A stretch of 64,000 nucleotides of DNA, taken from assembly GCA_016187935.1 (NCBI GenBank), contig JACPIU010000011.1, positions 1 through 64,000 of the forward strand. The letters are read 5' to 3'. Of this stretch, positions 26,601-34,312 are shown piece by piece (the first letter of the stretch is position 1; each line of letters opens with the position of its first letter). The DNA is from Bdellovibrio sp. GTDB lineage: Bacteria > Bdellovibrionota > Bacteriovoracia > Bacteriovoracales > Bacteriovoracaceae. The notes below the pieces were generated by a model, which was given only the letters and a program-made list of their open reading frames with translations, made no database searches and was not told the origin of the DNA. The position numbers were made by a program, and so were the translations under genes.

Positions 26601-28837
26601 TCAATTCTTACAGTAACACCCGGAAGTGGATTATCATCGATATCTTTAACAACTCCGGCAAGAGTGGTATCGATATTAAATGTAACGGTGACCGCATCAG
26701 TTCTTCCTAAAAGAGTATCGGTCGCCGTAATCGTGGCAGAGGTGAACACATCCATCTGAGCGGAGAAGCTTCCATCGGCCAGTGATCGAACCGTTTTAGA
26801 ATTAAAAAGACCTGCGGAAATATGAACATCAATATTAGGCCTTGCCGCACCTGCCGCGCCAATAATCATGAGATAGTTGTCTTGGGGTTCCACAGCAATT
26901 AGGTCTTGATTTAAAACTCTAAGCACAACATCAACAGACCTTTCAGTTGTAGTGGTATTTCCGGCCAGATCGGTGGCACCGACAGTGTACGAAAAAGCAC
27001 TTTCGGCCGTCGCACTTATAGCTAGTGAGAAGGACTTTTTATCCAGAGAAAGTGATGCAAGTTGGTTATTCACTAATACTTGAGACAGGATTTCATTGGA
27101 GAAACCAGACACGGTGAAGGCCAGAGTGTTAAGAACTGCTCCGCTTGCTGGGATTAAATTTAAAATTTGCGGAGGAATGGTATCAAGTTCGACAATCACA
27201 GTCTGGGGTGCCGCTGTATTTCCGGCGGCATCTATACTTTCCGCACGTATGAAGTTAAGCCCCTCAAATAATGGGCCGGACAAGTCAAAGAAACTATCGG
27301 GACTTTGAAACCGCAATTGATCTTGATGGAAAATTGTCGTCATCTTTGGTGAATGATCAAAAACACTAACGTGCAAGTCCAAATTGGGATTATTGGTAAT
27401 CAGATTATTATTTAAAGAAAGCAAGATAGTGGGCGTAGTTCGGTCCAGACGAATGAGACGAGATAAATCCACAGGAGAGGCCAAATTGGAGGCGAGATCA
27501 CGCGCCTCGAACAAAAGGGTATATTCTCCCTCGGGCAGAGAATTCAAGTCGCCAAAAACCCGAAAACTGCGTCCACTATCTTCGCTTACCTTGTTTAAAT
27601 TATTCAAAGTCGTTGTCGTTTGAGTGCCATCAATCAGACTTGCCTTCAATGTGAGATTAATCGAATCAGGGTTGATTTTCCCAAAACTATCTTTTGCAGT
27701 GGCATCGATGGGCGGGAAATTCTGAGCATAGCGAATCGCAGGATCAGGCAAAATGGGCTCAAGCCATTCAGGCGCGACATCATCATTGGCAACAAAGAGT
27801 TCTTGGTCAAGACGTCCCCACAGCGTGGTTTTAATCGTGCCATCATCCTTTTCTTCATACTTGATAAATTTCAAACTCAAACTTGGAAAATTATCGGGTG
27901 ATAGGGCCTGTGTTGAAAAGTTGTGCGACACGGTTGAGTTAAAGGGAAAGAGAGCAGGAGAACTTTCAAAGAGGACATTATTATCCAAGATTACTTGATA
28001 ATAGAATTTTTTCCCATCATCAAGCAGCTCATCGTCATCCTCTGAATCTTGATCGGCAAAGGCCGGCATCTTCACATCTTTAAAAGACATATCATAAATT
28101 GATGCTGTGACTGCTGCGCGGTCGCCTTCAATTAATGATCCAGCGCGAGCATCAAGAGAGAGTCTGTATCCATCAAAAATAGTGGAGCTAATAAAAGGAG
28201 CGGCGATGTTGTTGCCGACCTGGACGGGCATTTCTAAGCGACCAAGCACCTCGGGTCTGGCGTCCAGCGCGCTTTGAACTTTAAGTCTCACACTACTAAG
28301 CTTGGCAATAAACTCGCTAAATTTGGCGACGACTTCCTGGTTTTCCCCACGTCTCATCATCTTGTCTTTGTGTTGTTCATAATGAAAAATTCTGCGATCA
28401 AGGCGCGCCTTAAAATGCAAGAGGTGAGTGACATTGCTGTGATGACGCCCCTTTGATTCAATCAAGAAAGTGAGCGTATTGACGTCGCTTGCGCTAATTT
28501 GTGACGTTGCAAAACTATAATGAAACTCGCGGCCACCTGCTATTTTAGCAATGTCTATTGCCACTTCACTAAAGGGATCAGGCCAATAGGCGTGAGTCTC
28601 AAATTCATTATCTTTCACTTTTCGGCATTTTGGATTTTTATTGATATTTCCGACTACATGCCAGACACAAAACTTTCCTTCAAGAACCGCGGTCTCCCCA
28701 GCAACTTTAGGCGTGGGCAAATTTGGTTCAATATGAAATCCCTTTCTAGGGCCTTCAATATGTGTACCGCCATTAGGCAAAGCTTCACCAAAGGGTATGG
28801 CCAGAGCGAGAAGAAGGGGGAGAATTGGTTTTCGCAT
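20696..28837 (-). CDS. Secreted RHS/YD-repeat protein with C-terminal HEYGH metallopeptidase domain
   Basis: 2713 aa from the ATG at 28837, preceded by AGGGGGAAT; a 14-residue longer start would overlap the lipoprotein gene. A signal peptide is followed by Ig-like repeats to about 720, a carboxypeptidase-regulatory-like domain near 720-790, and an autotransport-like ZU5-type segment (SIPAGVTTFPDG). NHL beta-propeller repeats (VIADTGNNVVRQI, YVADTGNHRIVRI) lie near 1370-1570. Some 900 residues of YD repeats follow and end in the RHS core YYRARFYDPVTGRF. The variable tail has two hydrophobic stretches and LMHEYGHTLQ (His about 2652), with FEQDAD supplying a third ligand. This is a typical polymorphic toxin with a zinc-peptidase warhead. 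Confidence 0.92.
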   Translation of the reverse strand: MRKPILPLLLALAIPFGEALPNGGTHIEGPRKGFHIEPNLPTPKVAGETAVLEGKFCVWHVVGNINKNPKCRKVKDNEFETHAYWPDPFSEVAIDIAKIAGGREFHYSFATSQISASDVNTLTFLIESKGRHHSNVTHLLHFKARLDRRIFHYEQHKDKMMRRGENQEVVAKFSEFIAKLSSVRLKVQSALDARPEVLGRLEMPVQVGNNIAAPFISSTIFDGYRLSLDARAGSLIEGDRAAVTASIYDMSFKDVKMPAFADQDSEDDDELLDDGKKFYYQVILDNNVLFESSPALFPFNSTVSHNFSTQALSPDNFPSLSLKFIKYEEKDDGTIKTTLWGRLDQELFVANDDVAPEWLEPILPDPAIRYAQNFPPIDATAKDSFGKINPDSINLTLKASLIDGTQTTTTLNNLNKVSEDSGRSFRVFGDLNSLPEGEYTLLFEARDLASNLASPVDLSRLIRLDRTTPTILLSLNNNLITNNPNLDLHVSVFDHSPKMTTIFHQDQLRFQSPDSFFDLSGPLFEGLNFIRAESIDAAGNTAAPQTVIVELDTIPPQILNLIPASGAVLNTLAFTVSGFSNEILSQVLVNNQLASLSLDKKSFSLAISATAESAFSYTVGATDLAGNTTTTERSVDVVLRVLNQDLIAVEPQDNYLMIIGAAGAARPNIDVHISAGLFNSKTVRSLADGSFSAQMDVFTSATITATDTLLGRTDAVTVTFNIDTTLAGVVKDIDDNPLPGVTVRIEQSGQSTITDATGTFRISDPMTGDQKLLIDGTTIPPEVVGPNRKFSTVALSVSIGRTQSNVIQRIIYLAPLLFDGTETHIAENSSASVVSPHAPGVELSIPAGVTTFPDGTQSGDINMTIVSSDRTTIPPPEFAVPETVIALEPSGVKFSKPVDLVLPNENEFPSGMDLVILSKNSVTGEWEVDGIAQVSENGNEVVTKPGMGITHFSEVFCVPLGPTIKQIGAQDRPGADTFNGALISSIELPSYKSRGQNIAASLMYKSNWAKPTIVVSNLFDIPRNEVYRDVEGTIKRREYTASYTGSDFSWIQPDYIEANFVTAGIVSGPIRFTGIPYRAVISYAMDLSNLGSGIYPYSTNYKVQLKRMVISTRKVTATANEGYAFAGGSTTLISEKKYQLGYGITEMVFPQDLQGPLYVQNKINSEVGRGWKIAGVQKITNPQAGRIMLEEADGSISTYTVENTIDTLHSDDLGIRATDLSNWPKITYADNQRNIKEVDLSDESPQSTTRSNLPNFVGRRAGVSKQTLYFPTRTRCTYREGTFDFMREPKKLLRFPDNSIVGTDFANLIFKDASGQISTLAGNIASILPQQLGLVFIDTFCWSADFTNLMYGLTGVCNPLAQVQVTTYSGNIQCPLPTTAWGQVPALGYVDGPLVDSKLSKPMGMTYGPGNLIVIADTGNNVVRQINLETNTINTIAGNAQTYDNGNGGPALSASIFHPRGVVHDSLGSLYISTENGYIRKVDTNGVISTIAGKPLSSGGIYADITRAEDVYLQEPFGMTIDNDRGYLYVADTGNHRIVRIDLQNKIAETVAGNGTCVDSGEIGDSKPALQASLCSPVDVGLDSDNNLLITDPTQKRVRRVIFQSTATGSLAYSPVSVDKSTLLRNSDGTFIRTYRNGTKIFFDNEGRQNKAQDRVGNEILIGYDSSGRITSQTDAVGKTITYSYSGDKLETITDPTGRETRFTYTGALLTEVEFPDGNKKNFIYDENGLMLSETDQRGNATQYEYNQWHRLSKVKRADDSEVTIQDSASATVGNNYIGGASGQLKTYGTNDDQAYDGIKDAKNIETKFVKDTNGFIDTIVDGEGKTTKIERNAYGDPIKIIRPDLSEVTFVYDPDTRDLLSRHDSATNASVSSTYNSYGQIISETNASGLTTTRTYDVLTGLLMSATNSAGQSYSFSYYALGLLKEQTNPLNRKISFDYFPDGNLKIQVAPDLSETSFERDSAGNITKITNAKGQMIRREHDSWNRLTAVVSAKNERTEYKYQETGELINIKDPLGKEVNFYYNSLNQMFKKVDQLGHETLMTYDKNGNLETELAPNGNLKSYQYDTMDRLVKKILPDNVYEFDFDSQGNLSMAKNNISQIDFEYEPTEKGYQVATARSRGLGTKSDYPDYELSYSFDQSGNRVGMETAVGSFSYGYDLLDRQTSLTNHKGEIFTFAFDLANRLRELTRPNGKSFFDFDNTNFLTSIVHKKGSTVIKDILYERDSIGNRTKMRTPAGNFVFGYDSNNQLLSSSNPEVTGDFASEIFNYDGIGNRTDDQLGNYLFDLTKQRLTEDYRYYYYYDLNGNLTSKQSKTLGQEVENFIYNSENQLIRFEHYENNVLIKSADYFYNALAQRVEKVIVDHQNATNNLTRRYVYHDNEILHEMDATNQILSTYTHSGLRTDDTLAVDVTSAGTQAGLAIISGTFYFLKDGLGSITEITDSDGDIIQRYTYSAFGKLLSIRDHNNQETSFPVLTPYLTYTNRESDIESGLYYYRARFYDPVTGRFQQADPAPGKLSAPITVGNKYIYTGNNPITRTDPSGKSFWSTIASVAIAVVVTAALPEILIAAVVIAVFDPAMGLSIGAAALNLSAYGQAINLVGTGNLAELHFYEGTPYIKNSVLPEMLGVPAFSLGFMAFIGSDYSDDPEVLMHEYGHTLQYKDWGGWKYMKTGSKNKGDTSGFEQDADRRSTEYFGVPVCDYHDLNHPVPQCRY

Positions 28838-28838
28838 G

Positions 28839-29171
28839 TTATTCCCCCTCTTGCATGGACGAGAGCGCTGCCAGCTCATCCTCGGTTAAGCTGAGTTCAC
28901 CCGACACGGCAGACAACTCCTCAGAGGGAACTGGTTGTGCCGCTTGGGAAGTGTCCGTGGAAATCGCTTGATTGACTTCAACAATATTGCTTTGGACTTG
29001 TGCTTGAACTTGAGTGGTAGTTTGAATCGCCGACGATGAAACCTTAGCGCCTTGACTGGCAGAACCGCCATCAGTGGTGCCTCCACCACCGCCTCCGCCA
29101 TTACAAGCGGAAAAGAGAAGTACTAAAGCGAGATATAAAAACGTCTGGCGACATTTAGTGTGGAGATTCAT
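28839..29171 (-). CDS. Small lipoprotein with poly-Gly linker, coupled to RHS gene
   Basis: 110 aa. The lipobox LFSAC is followed by an Asn and seven Gly, then a low-complexity Ser/Thr/Gln/Ala region rich in acidic residues at the end. GAGGAG precedes the ATG. The stop is separated from the RHS ATG by 1 nt, so the two are co-translated. It may anchor or chaperone the RHS shell at the outer membrane. I do not recognise a defined family. Confidence 0.72.
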   Translation of the reverse strand: MNLHTKCRQTFLYLALVLLFSACNGGGGGGGTTDGGSASQGAKVSSSAIQTTTQVQAQVQSNIVEVNQAISTDTSQAAQPVPSEELSAVSGELSLTEDELAALSSMQEGE

Positions 29172-29623
29172 CTCTTAAACTCCTCTTTTCGTCTTAAAGG
29201 CAAATACGCAAATGTAACTAACAGTTAGAAGGCTTTGTTTTTTGCATTTGGCAATTATCTGATCATTTCGGTCTATTTTTTGGAAATATTATATCCTCAT
29301 ACGAATAACAAGAATTATAAGGGCTTAGCGGAACGGGATTTTAAAGAATTAACATGACGTCGATTTGATCGGACTGTTGCAGCTTTTCATCGAAATAGTC
29401 CTTTGAATTTGGTGAGTTGAGAGGCGGCCCTGAAGTGAATGCATATACGAGCATGGCAATTTATTTTGGCAGATGAATTTTTCCAACTGGCCAAGAATGC
29501 TCCTTGCTTCGAGTGATTGCGCGACGTATTCAAGAAATAAAGAAATAGTCATAGAAACCTTACCCTTGTGTCTTGATGCTGAATTTGGGATATGGTTCAC
29601 GTTTGGACAATCTGGAGATGAAA
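29172..29623. other. Intergenic region between RHS operon and DUF5680 gene
   Basis: About 450 nt of AT-rich DNA holding the divergent upstream regions of the lipoprotein (minus) and the DUF5680 gene (plus). Short open frames here lack ribosome sites. No hairpin or repeat was noticed. Confidence 0.5.
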
Positions 29624-30084
29624 ATGGACTTGGAACAATTTATCGTACAAGCAAAAGCTAATGGATGGGTGGGCGCACTCAAGGGCGGCAAGAAGATCGC
29701 TGCTTCTCGCAGGGTTCATTTGATATTACTTATGATGATGGTGACCTCCATTACCACGACTCCTTTGTGGGTTTCTCAGATTTTTGCGGCCAAGAGCATG
29801 TCACCCATAAAAACGAACCCATCTGGAGCATGGTTTACTATGGGTATCTTTTGCAACCAGCAAAGTTCACAGGAGATGAGGCCGTCACTATTTTAAAAAA
29901 TGCACTTTCCAAAATGTATGATGAACATAGATTCTTAGGCGGTTTTTACTATGCTGAAGGACCGTATGAATATCGCGATATGAACTTTGGTGATCATAAG
30001 CGATTTAATGGCGTAGAAAAAATCTTTAAAAGCGGTGAGATGGTTTACGAGCTGATCTACTGCGGTGGAATGGTGAGAAAGTAA
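29624..30084 (+). pseudogene. DUF5680-like protein gene with a one-base frameshift
   Basis: The protein starts at ATG 29624 (GGAG six nt upstream) as MDLEQFIVQAKANGWVG and runs to KKIAASRR. It then continues in another frame as GSFDITYDDGDLHYHDSF through SDFCGQEH and PIWSMVYYG to the stop at 30084. The two halves join if one G is added to the GGG at 29712-29714. The pattern agrees with DUF5680 proteins, which are small and of unknown function. Conservation on both sides argues for a recent mutation or a sequence error in a G run. Confidence 0.75.
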
Positions 30085-30108
30085 ATTTACCTGTTGGTGG
30101 CGAAAATC

Positions 30109-31167
30109 TCACTTCCTATTACTTGCTTTGCTCTTTACCTTGAGTACCCGCCCGAGAGCATCGACAAAATCCCTGTCAAAATTTCCAACTTGGTCTGCTT
30201 GCAGTTGAGCAAAGACCTGATGATGATCCTCACTTTGCCCTTTGATCACAGAAGAATTCCATGAAGTCGGCTGGTAATGATGACAATAATAATCTGCAAT
30301 GGCGATTAACTTCGCAACAGGATGAATTTTACTTCTGGCAATGCCCTCGGGATAGCCAGCACCATTGCACAACTCATGGTGATAAAGAGTTGCCTGCAAG
30401 CAGGCCTCAGGAACAATTTTTAACCGCCTCAGCATCGCAGCACCATTTTTTGGATGCATCCGAAGCAGTTGTTGTTCCTTTTCATTTAAAAATTCCAAAT
30501 TCTGCTCAAGAATTTCTTTCGGAATTCTTGCTAAACCAATATCGTGAAAAATCCCGGCCTCAAAAATAAGCGCGAATGTTTTCGGAGAGGTCCATTTCAG
30601 CTCTAGGGCAATCGCCTTCATGATCACGGTCACGGCAAGCGAATGCCCATAGAGCTTTGAATTGTTTTGCAATAATTTATTTAAGTGCAAAAAGAATGAT
30701 TGGTTAGAGAGCAAAAGGTTCAGGTGCTTGGCCAGGCCGGTGGAAATTGTTGTGTAAATCTCAGGAGTAATCATCCTCTCAAAATTATATTGCAGAAGAA
30801 TCTGCGCCGTGTGACGGATAAATTCGGCCTTTTCTTCATTGGGCAGCCTGGACTCGATAATCGTTTTTTGTAACTGCGTACTCGCAAAAGCATATTTGCA
30901 AAAATCTTCTCGCGCCATATAAACGTACTGAACCTTTTTGCTACGTAAGCGTTCCAACTGGCCTGTATCAATTGCTTGGCCTTTCTCGACGATTTTTATA
31001 AACTTTTCTTTGGATAGGCGCAGATAGAGAGAAAAACGATTGATTTTCGTACACAACAATTCATCCAGCAGAATCTCAAAGTAGTCCTGCTCAGAAAAAT
31101 CCACTGGGATTTGTACTTGTTTTTCCGAAATGCTTTCCAGCAGCATTTCAAATTCTTTATTTTCCAT
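30109..31167 (-). CDS. HD-GYP domain protein (putative cyclic-di-GMP phosphodiesterase)
   Basis: 352 aa, soluble. The N-terminal 130 residues are helical and may be a regulatory domain. The HD-GYP domain shows GHSLAVTVIM, FHDIGLARIP (the HD pair), MHPKNGAAML and HHELCNGAGYPEGI, the signature HHExxxGxGYP with Asn in place of the usual Asp before Gly. The metal ligands appear intact, so hydrolysis of c-di-GMP is likely. It lies opposite the DUF5680 gene and diverges from the methyltransferase gene. Confidence 0.92.
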   Translation of the reverse strand: MENKEFEMLLESISEKQVQIPVDFSEQDYFEILLDELLCTKINRFSLYLRLSKEKFIKIVEKGQAIDTGQLERLRSKKVQYVYMAREDFCKYAFASTQLQKTIIESRLPNEEKAEFIRHTAQILLQYNFERMITPEIYTTISTGLAKHLNLLLSNQSFFLHLNKLLQNNSKLYGHSLAVTVIMKAIALELKWTSPKTFALIFEAGIFHDIGLARIPKEILEQNLEFLNEKEQQLLRMHPKNGAAMLRRLKIVPEACLQATLYHHELCNGAGYPEGIARSKIHPVAKLIAIADYYCHHYQPTSWNSSVIKGQSEDHHQVFAQLQADQVGNFDRDFVDALGRVLKVKSKASNRK

Positions 31168-31288
31168 TTTTCATTTATCAAATAAAAATGCATTTATTCG
31201 TTTGAGATTATGCCTTATAATTCTCAAAGATTGCAAAGGAAAATTATTTAACGTAACGAATCCGAAAGCATTACATGGAGTAAATTTC

Positions 31289-31897
31289 ATGGACTCAAAT
31301 TATTGGGACAGTATTTATCAAAAGAAAAGTGAAAAAGAAGTCAGTTGGTTTCAGGAGGTGCCAAGAAAATCTTTAGAACTCATCGAAAGTTTCAATCTCG
31401 CTTTGGATGCCAACATAATTGATATCGGAGGCGGTGACTCAAGACTGGTTGACTGTCTCTTAGAGCGTGGCCTTAATCATCTCTCTGTTTTAGATATTTC
31501 AGCGATCTCGTTAAAAAAATTAAAAGAAAGACTCGGGGCAGATGCCAGCAGAATCACCTATATCGAGTCAGATATTGTGGCGTTTAGGCCATCGAAGTCT
31601 TATCAACTGTGGCATGACAGGGCCACTTTTCACTTTCTCACCGATCTTGAGCAAATTGAAAAGTATTTATCCATCGCCCATGATGCCCTTGCCATAGGCG
31701 GCCACCTCATCGTCAGCACCTTTTCTAAAACCGGCCCAGAAAAGTGCAGCGGTTTAAGTACTGCCCAATACTCGGAAGATGACTTAAAAAAGCTCTTTGG
31801 AAGATTTTTTAAGAATATAAAATGTTTTGAGGATACCCACCAAACACCTTGGGGAGCGACACAGAATTTTGTCTACTGTGGCTTTAAGAAAGTCTAA
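31289..31897 (+). CDS. Class I SAM-dependent methyltransferase
   Basis: 202 aa from the ATG at 31289, with GGAG 8 nt upstream; the frame extends to 31130 but overlaps the divergent gene. Motif I is IIDIGGGDSRLV, the acidic end of strand 2 is VLDIS, motif II is the ESDIVAF area, followed by LWHDRATFHFL and GGHLIVSTFS. The start NYWDSIYQKKSEKEVSWFQ is seen in small methyltransferases annotated near TehB or trans-aconitate enzymes. The substrate is unknown. Its stop overlaps the CopD-like stop on the other strand by 4 nt. Confidence 0.88.
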   Translation: MDSNYWDSIYQKKSEKEVSWFQEVPRKSLELIESFNLALDANIIDIGGGDSRLVDCLLERGLNHLSVLDISAISLKKLKERLGADASRITYIESDIVAFRPSKSYQLWHDRATFHFLTDLEQIEKYLSIAHDALAIGGHLIVSTFSKTGPEKCSGLSTAQYSEDDLKKLFGRFFKNIKCFEDTHQTPWGATQNFVYCGFKKV

Positions 31898-32328
31898 AAC
31901 CATCCTTGTCTGAAATTCACGCCAAGAAACATAAAGCCGATAGCTATAAGTGTGACCAGATAAATATGCAAGGCCAGGGGATGCAAATTTTCTTTGGTCA
32001 ACTTAGGGATGATTCCGAGACGCGCATGCAGTGCAAGAGTAATGGTAAGTAAAAGGCCTGCCAATTTCAATGTCACGGTACGCTGTGGCCCTGAGGTAAG
32101 GCCAATGAGGTCTTTACCCAGCATTAGATAGGCGAGGGATAGGCCTGTAATCACCTGGACTATCAAGGCGGGAATTCCGATTTTTTCAAAAACCGCTTCA
32201 AAATCTTGAACGATACCAGGATCGTTTGCCTTGAGGGCCTTAGGCAAAATACCAATGGCAAGGATGAGGTGCCCTCCGACCCAAATCGATGCGCCAATCA
32301 GATGCAAAAAAATTAAGATACCATACAT
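31894..32328 (-). CDS. CopD-like four-helix membrane protein
   Basis: 144 aa from the ATG at 32328, preceded by AGGGTG; an upstream GTG is less likely. Four membrane helices are spaced evenly. FLHLIGASIWVGGHLILA carries the His and Trp-x-Gly-Gly-His pattern of CopD/YkoY-type and related cytochrome-like membrane proteins. Conserved His residues suggest copper or haem binding. A conserved LHARLG segment is in helix 3. It stands alone, convergent with the methyltransferase gene. Confidence 0.7.
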   Translation of the reverse strand: MYGILIFLHLIGASIWVGGHLILAIGILPKALKANDPGIVQDFEAVFEKIGIPALIVQVITGLSLAYLMLGKDLIGLTSGPQRTVTLKLAGLLLTITLALHARLGIIPKLTKENLHPLALHIYLVTLIAIGFMFLGVNFRQGWF

Positions 32329-32408
32329 CACTTCGCACCCTGTCACGCGTCCATTTAGTTATACGATAATTTTGGACGTTTTTTTAGCAGATACTTCTAT
32401 CAAAAAGA

Positions 32409-32452
32409 ATTCCATGACACTTGTGAAGATCAAAACACAAGTGTCATGGAAT
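32409..32452 (-). terminator. 17-bp perfect inverted repeat
   Basis: Arms 32409-32425 and 32436-32452 (ATTCCATGACACTTGTG and its complement) with a 10-nt loop. On the minus strand it is followed by TCTTTTTG, as in an intrinsic terminator, yet no gene lies upstream on that strand. It may end a small RNA. Confidence 0.5.
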
Positions 32453-32519
32453 CCTAACACTAGGAAAGAGAAGGCAAATCGAAAGAATCCGATTTGCTAT
32501 TTGAAGTTTATAATTCAGC

Positions 32520-32539
32520 ATGTTTGATATGTCAAACAT
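32520..32539. promoter_or_regulatory. 20-bp palindrome, possible operator
   Basis: ATGTTTGA-TATG-TCAAACAT, perfect 8-bp arms, in the upstream region of both flanking genes. It resembles a dimeric repressor site. No partner is known. Confidence 0.4.
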
Positions 32540-32828
32540 ATATTTAGCCTTGCAAACATCATCATGTCTGGAGTGTTTATGCTAACCAACAATTGCAACT
32601 CTCACCGCAGCTCACTCCTTCCCTGGGCCGATTGGGGCCGGTGACATCATTGAAAGTCAAATACCAATTGCTAACTTGTCTCCGCCTGCGCGAGTGCACA
32701 ATCTTATTGTCACTTTCTGAATATATCTGAAGACAAATTCTTGCCTAAGTCCGTGATATCAAGAATTCCTCACCTTTCCAGTAGAATGTATAAAACGATT
32801 AATTTGCCGGAGCCAAAATGTTGGTCAC

Positions 32829-33131
32829 TTGGAGCAAACTGCGAATGAGAAAAAAGGGGGGGAAATTAAAATCCTACTTATGTCAGTATCCACAATTGAT
32901 GAAGTTGAAAAAATAAAACAGGCCCTGCATGAGTACAATCTTGGCAATATTACCGTCGTTTATGACAAGGAGTCTGCAAAAAATATACTTGAAAAAAATG
33001 ATGAAGGTCGTGACGGTGGATACATGATTATTGGCGATCAGATCACTTCAACTTGGTTGCCAGGAGAGGAGTGTCACAGAATATTTTGGGATGAAAAAGG
33101 TGAAAATATTATCGCAATTTTAAAGGGGTAG
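32829..33131 (+). CDS. Hypothetical protein paired with a STAS protein
   Basis: About 100 aa if it starts at TTG 32829. An ATG at 32881 would cut the first beta strand (EIKILLMSVS), so the longer form is favoured, although the ribosome site is weak. Strand-helix alternation (IKILLMSVS, DEVEKIKQALHEY, ITVVYD) recalls a degenerate receiver fold, but the phosphoacceptor is not evident. It lies 3 nt before the STAS gene, so the two probably act together in a regulatory switch. Confidence 0.55.
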   Translation: MEQTANEKKGGEIKILLMSVSTIDEVEKIKQALHEYNLGNITVVYDKESAKNILEKNDEGRDGGYMIIGDQITSTWLPGEECHRIFWDEKGENIIAILKG

Positions 33132-33134
33132 GCC

Positions 33135-33512
33135 ATGGATGAAGGCAACGTCGTAGAACAATTTAAATATTTGCTCGCAGAACAAAAAGAGTTTTGCCTG
33201 ATATCCTTTATCGGGCCAATGGATAATCATGCGGCCATGGCCCTTGATGAGTGTTATAAAAAAATCAAAGAATCAAATTGCAAATATTTCATCTTTAATT
33301 TTCGGGATGTCGCTTTAATTCACAATACGTCACATCGCCACTTGGTTCAAATGCAACATACTATCAGAAAGGAAAAAAAATCTTTTCTGCGACTCTGTGG
33401 TATCCATCCAAAATGGAAATCTGATCTTATGGCCGACGGCTCCATCAGAGCGGATGAGATGGTAGATAATATTAGGATTGCGCTTAATGAACTAAGCAGG
33501 TTCCTCAAATGA
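33135..33512 (+). CDS. STAS-like (anti-sigma-antagonist type) protein
   Basis: 125 aa. FCLISFIGPMDNHAAMALDECYKKIKESNCKYFIFNFRDVALIHNTSHRHLVQM follows the STAS pattern: strand, a helix starting near Asp/Asn, a long strand FIFNFRDV, then the loop (HNTSHRH) where antagonists are phosphorylated on Ser. Such proteins switch partners in anti-sigma or polarity circuits. It follows the 100-aa protein directly. No kinase is adjacent. Confidence 0.72.
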   Translation: MDEGNVVEQFKYLLAEQKEFCLISFIGPMDNHAAMALDECYKKIKESNCKYFIFNFRDVALIHNTSHRHLVQMQHTIRKEKKSFLRLCGIHPKWKSDLMADGSIRADEMVDNIRIALNELSRFLK

Positions 33513-33566
33513 ATTTTCTTATGGCAATTTTTTTACGATTTTAATCTTGCGGAAGTACAAAGCCGC

Positions 33567-33875
33567 TTAACCTGCGACTGCCGTCTCGTCACCCACGGGT
33601 TGTTTGGTAGATCGTGTAAGATGGTTTTCGATAGTCATTTCAAAATCTACCATCATCGCTTGTTTGATTTCGATAGGACCAATTTGTAATATTTCGCAAA
33701 CTCTGCCGAGCATTTTGAGTGGAATGTTGCATAGACCACGCTCTACGTTGCTGATGAACTGGCCATTTTTATAGCCCAATAAATGAGATAACTCAGATTG
33801 GGAATATTTTTTGGGATGTGTTTGGCGCTTGGTCCGAATCAGTCTAGCGATATTTTTAAAACTTCGATTTCCCAT
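33567..33875 (-). CDS. XRE-family helix-turn-helix regulator
   Basis: 102 aa, AGGA 5 nt before the ATG. The helix-turn-helix is KKYSQSELSHLLGYKNGQFISNVERGLCNIPLKML, residues about 20-55, the standard XRE spacing with Gln and Ser in the recognition helix. A short C-terminal tail follows. It stands alone. Targets are unknown. Confidence 0.85.
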   Translation of the reverse strand: MGNRSFKNIARLIRTKRQTHPKKYSQSELSHLLGYKNGQFISNVERGLCNIPLKMLGRVCEILQIGPIEIKQAMMVDFEMTIENHLTRSTKQPVGDETAVAG

Positions 33876-34081
33876 AAATTCCTAGTGGAGGTAAGGTTGA
33901 AACAATAGTGGTATTATGCCAGTGAAAATAATTTAGCACCATCTTCAGATCAAAATTTCTTCACTTGTGTGTAATTTTGTGCGAATAATATATAGATTAC
34001 CGAACTGAGCAAATTCATCAAATAAATTTTCAATTTCATAGGAAAAAAGATATTTTTAGGTGCCTATGAATTCGGAAATTT

Positions 34082-34312
34082 CTATTCCTTCTTGTCTGTT
34101 ATTCTTCCCACGGTCTGTCGATAAAGTGCAAACAGATAGATTCCACCAAGGGCGCGAGCTACGTCGACGCAAGCGAAGGCGACAGAGGCAACCGTTTTAA
34201 GAGTGCCGTTTTTTTCAAGGGGAGCAATCACAGGGTGAAGGCCTCGATTGGCCGAGAGGGGAAATGTCTTAGGTGTCATGTGGCGACGAGATTCGGTTGA
34301 GTTAATGGACAT
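34082..34312 (-). CDS. Hypothetical small protein with one hydrophobic helix
   Basis: 76 aa from the ATG at 34312, preceded by a GGGGGG run with good spacing. A polar N-terminus (MSINSTESRRH) is followed by one hydrophobic stretch (ASVAFACVDVARALGGIYLFAL) and a basic end. It is likely a single-pass membrane peptide. I do not recognise it. Confidence 0.5.
   Translation of the reverse strand: MSINSTESRRHMTPKTFPLSANRGLHPVIAPLEKNGTLKTVASVAFACVDVARALGGIYLFALYRQTVGRITDKKE

Larger units (their letters stand above)
32347..32828. other. Intergenic region with two inverted repeats
   Basis: 480 nt without a supported gene. It holds a 17-bp perfect inverted repeat (32409-32452) and a 20-bp palindrome (32520-32539), both listed separately. 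The stretch 32580-32800 shows nothing recognisable. Confidence 0.5.

Noticed and set aside
20696-28837. Many plus-strand frames opposite the RHS gene
   Set aside because: Antisense shadows of repetitive coding sequence without ribosome sites.
32231-32527. 98-codon plus-strand frame
   Set aside because: Half is antisense to the CopD-like gene and it runs through the 17-bp hairpin; not protein-like.
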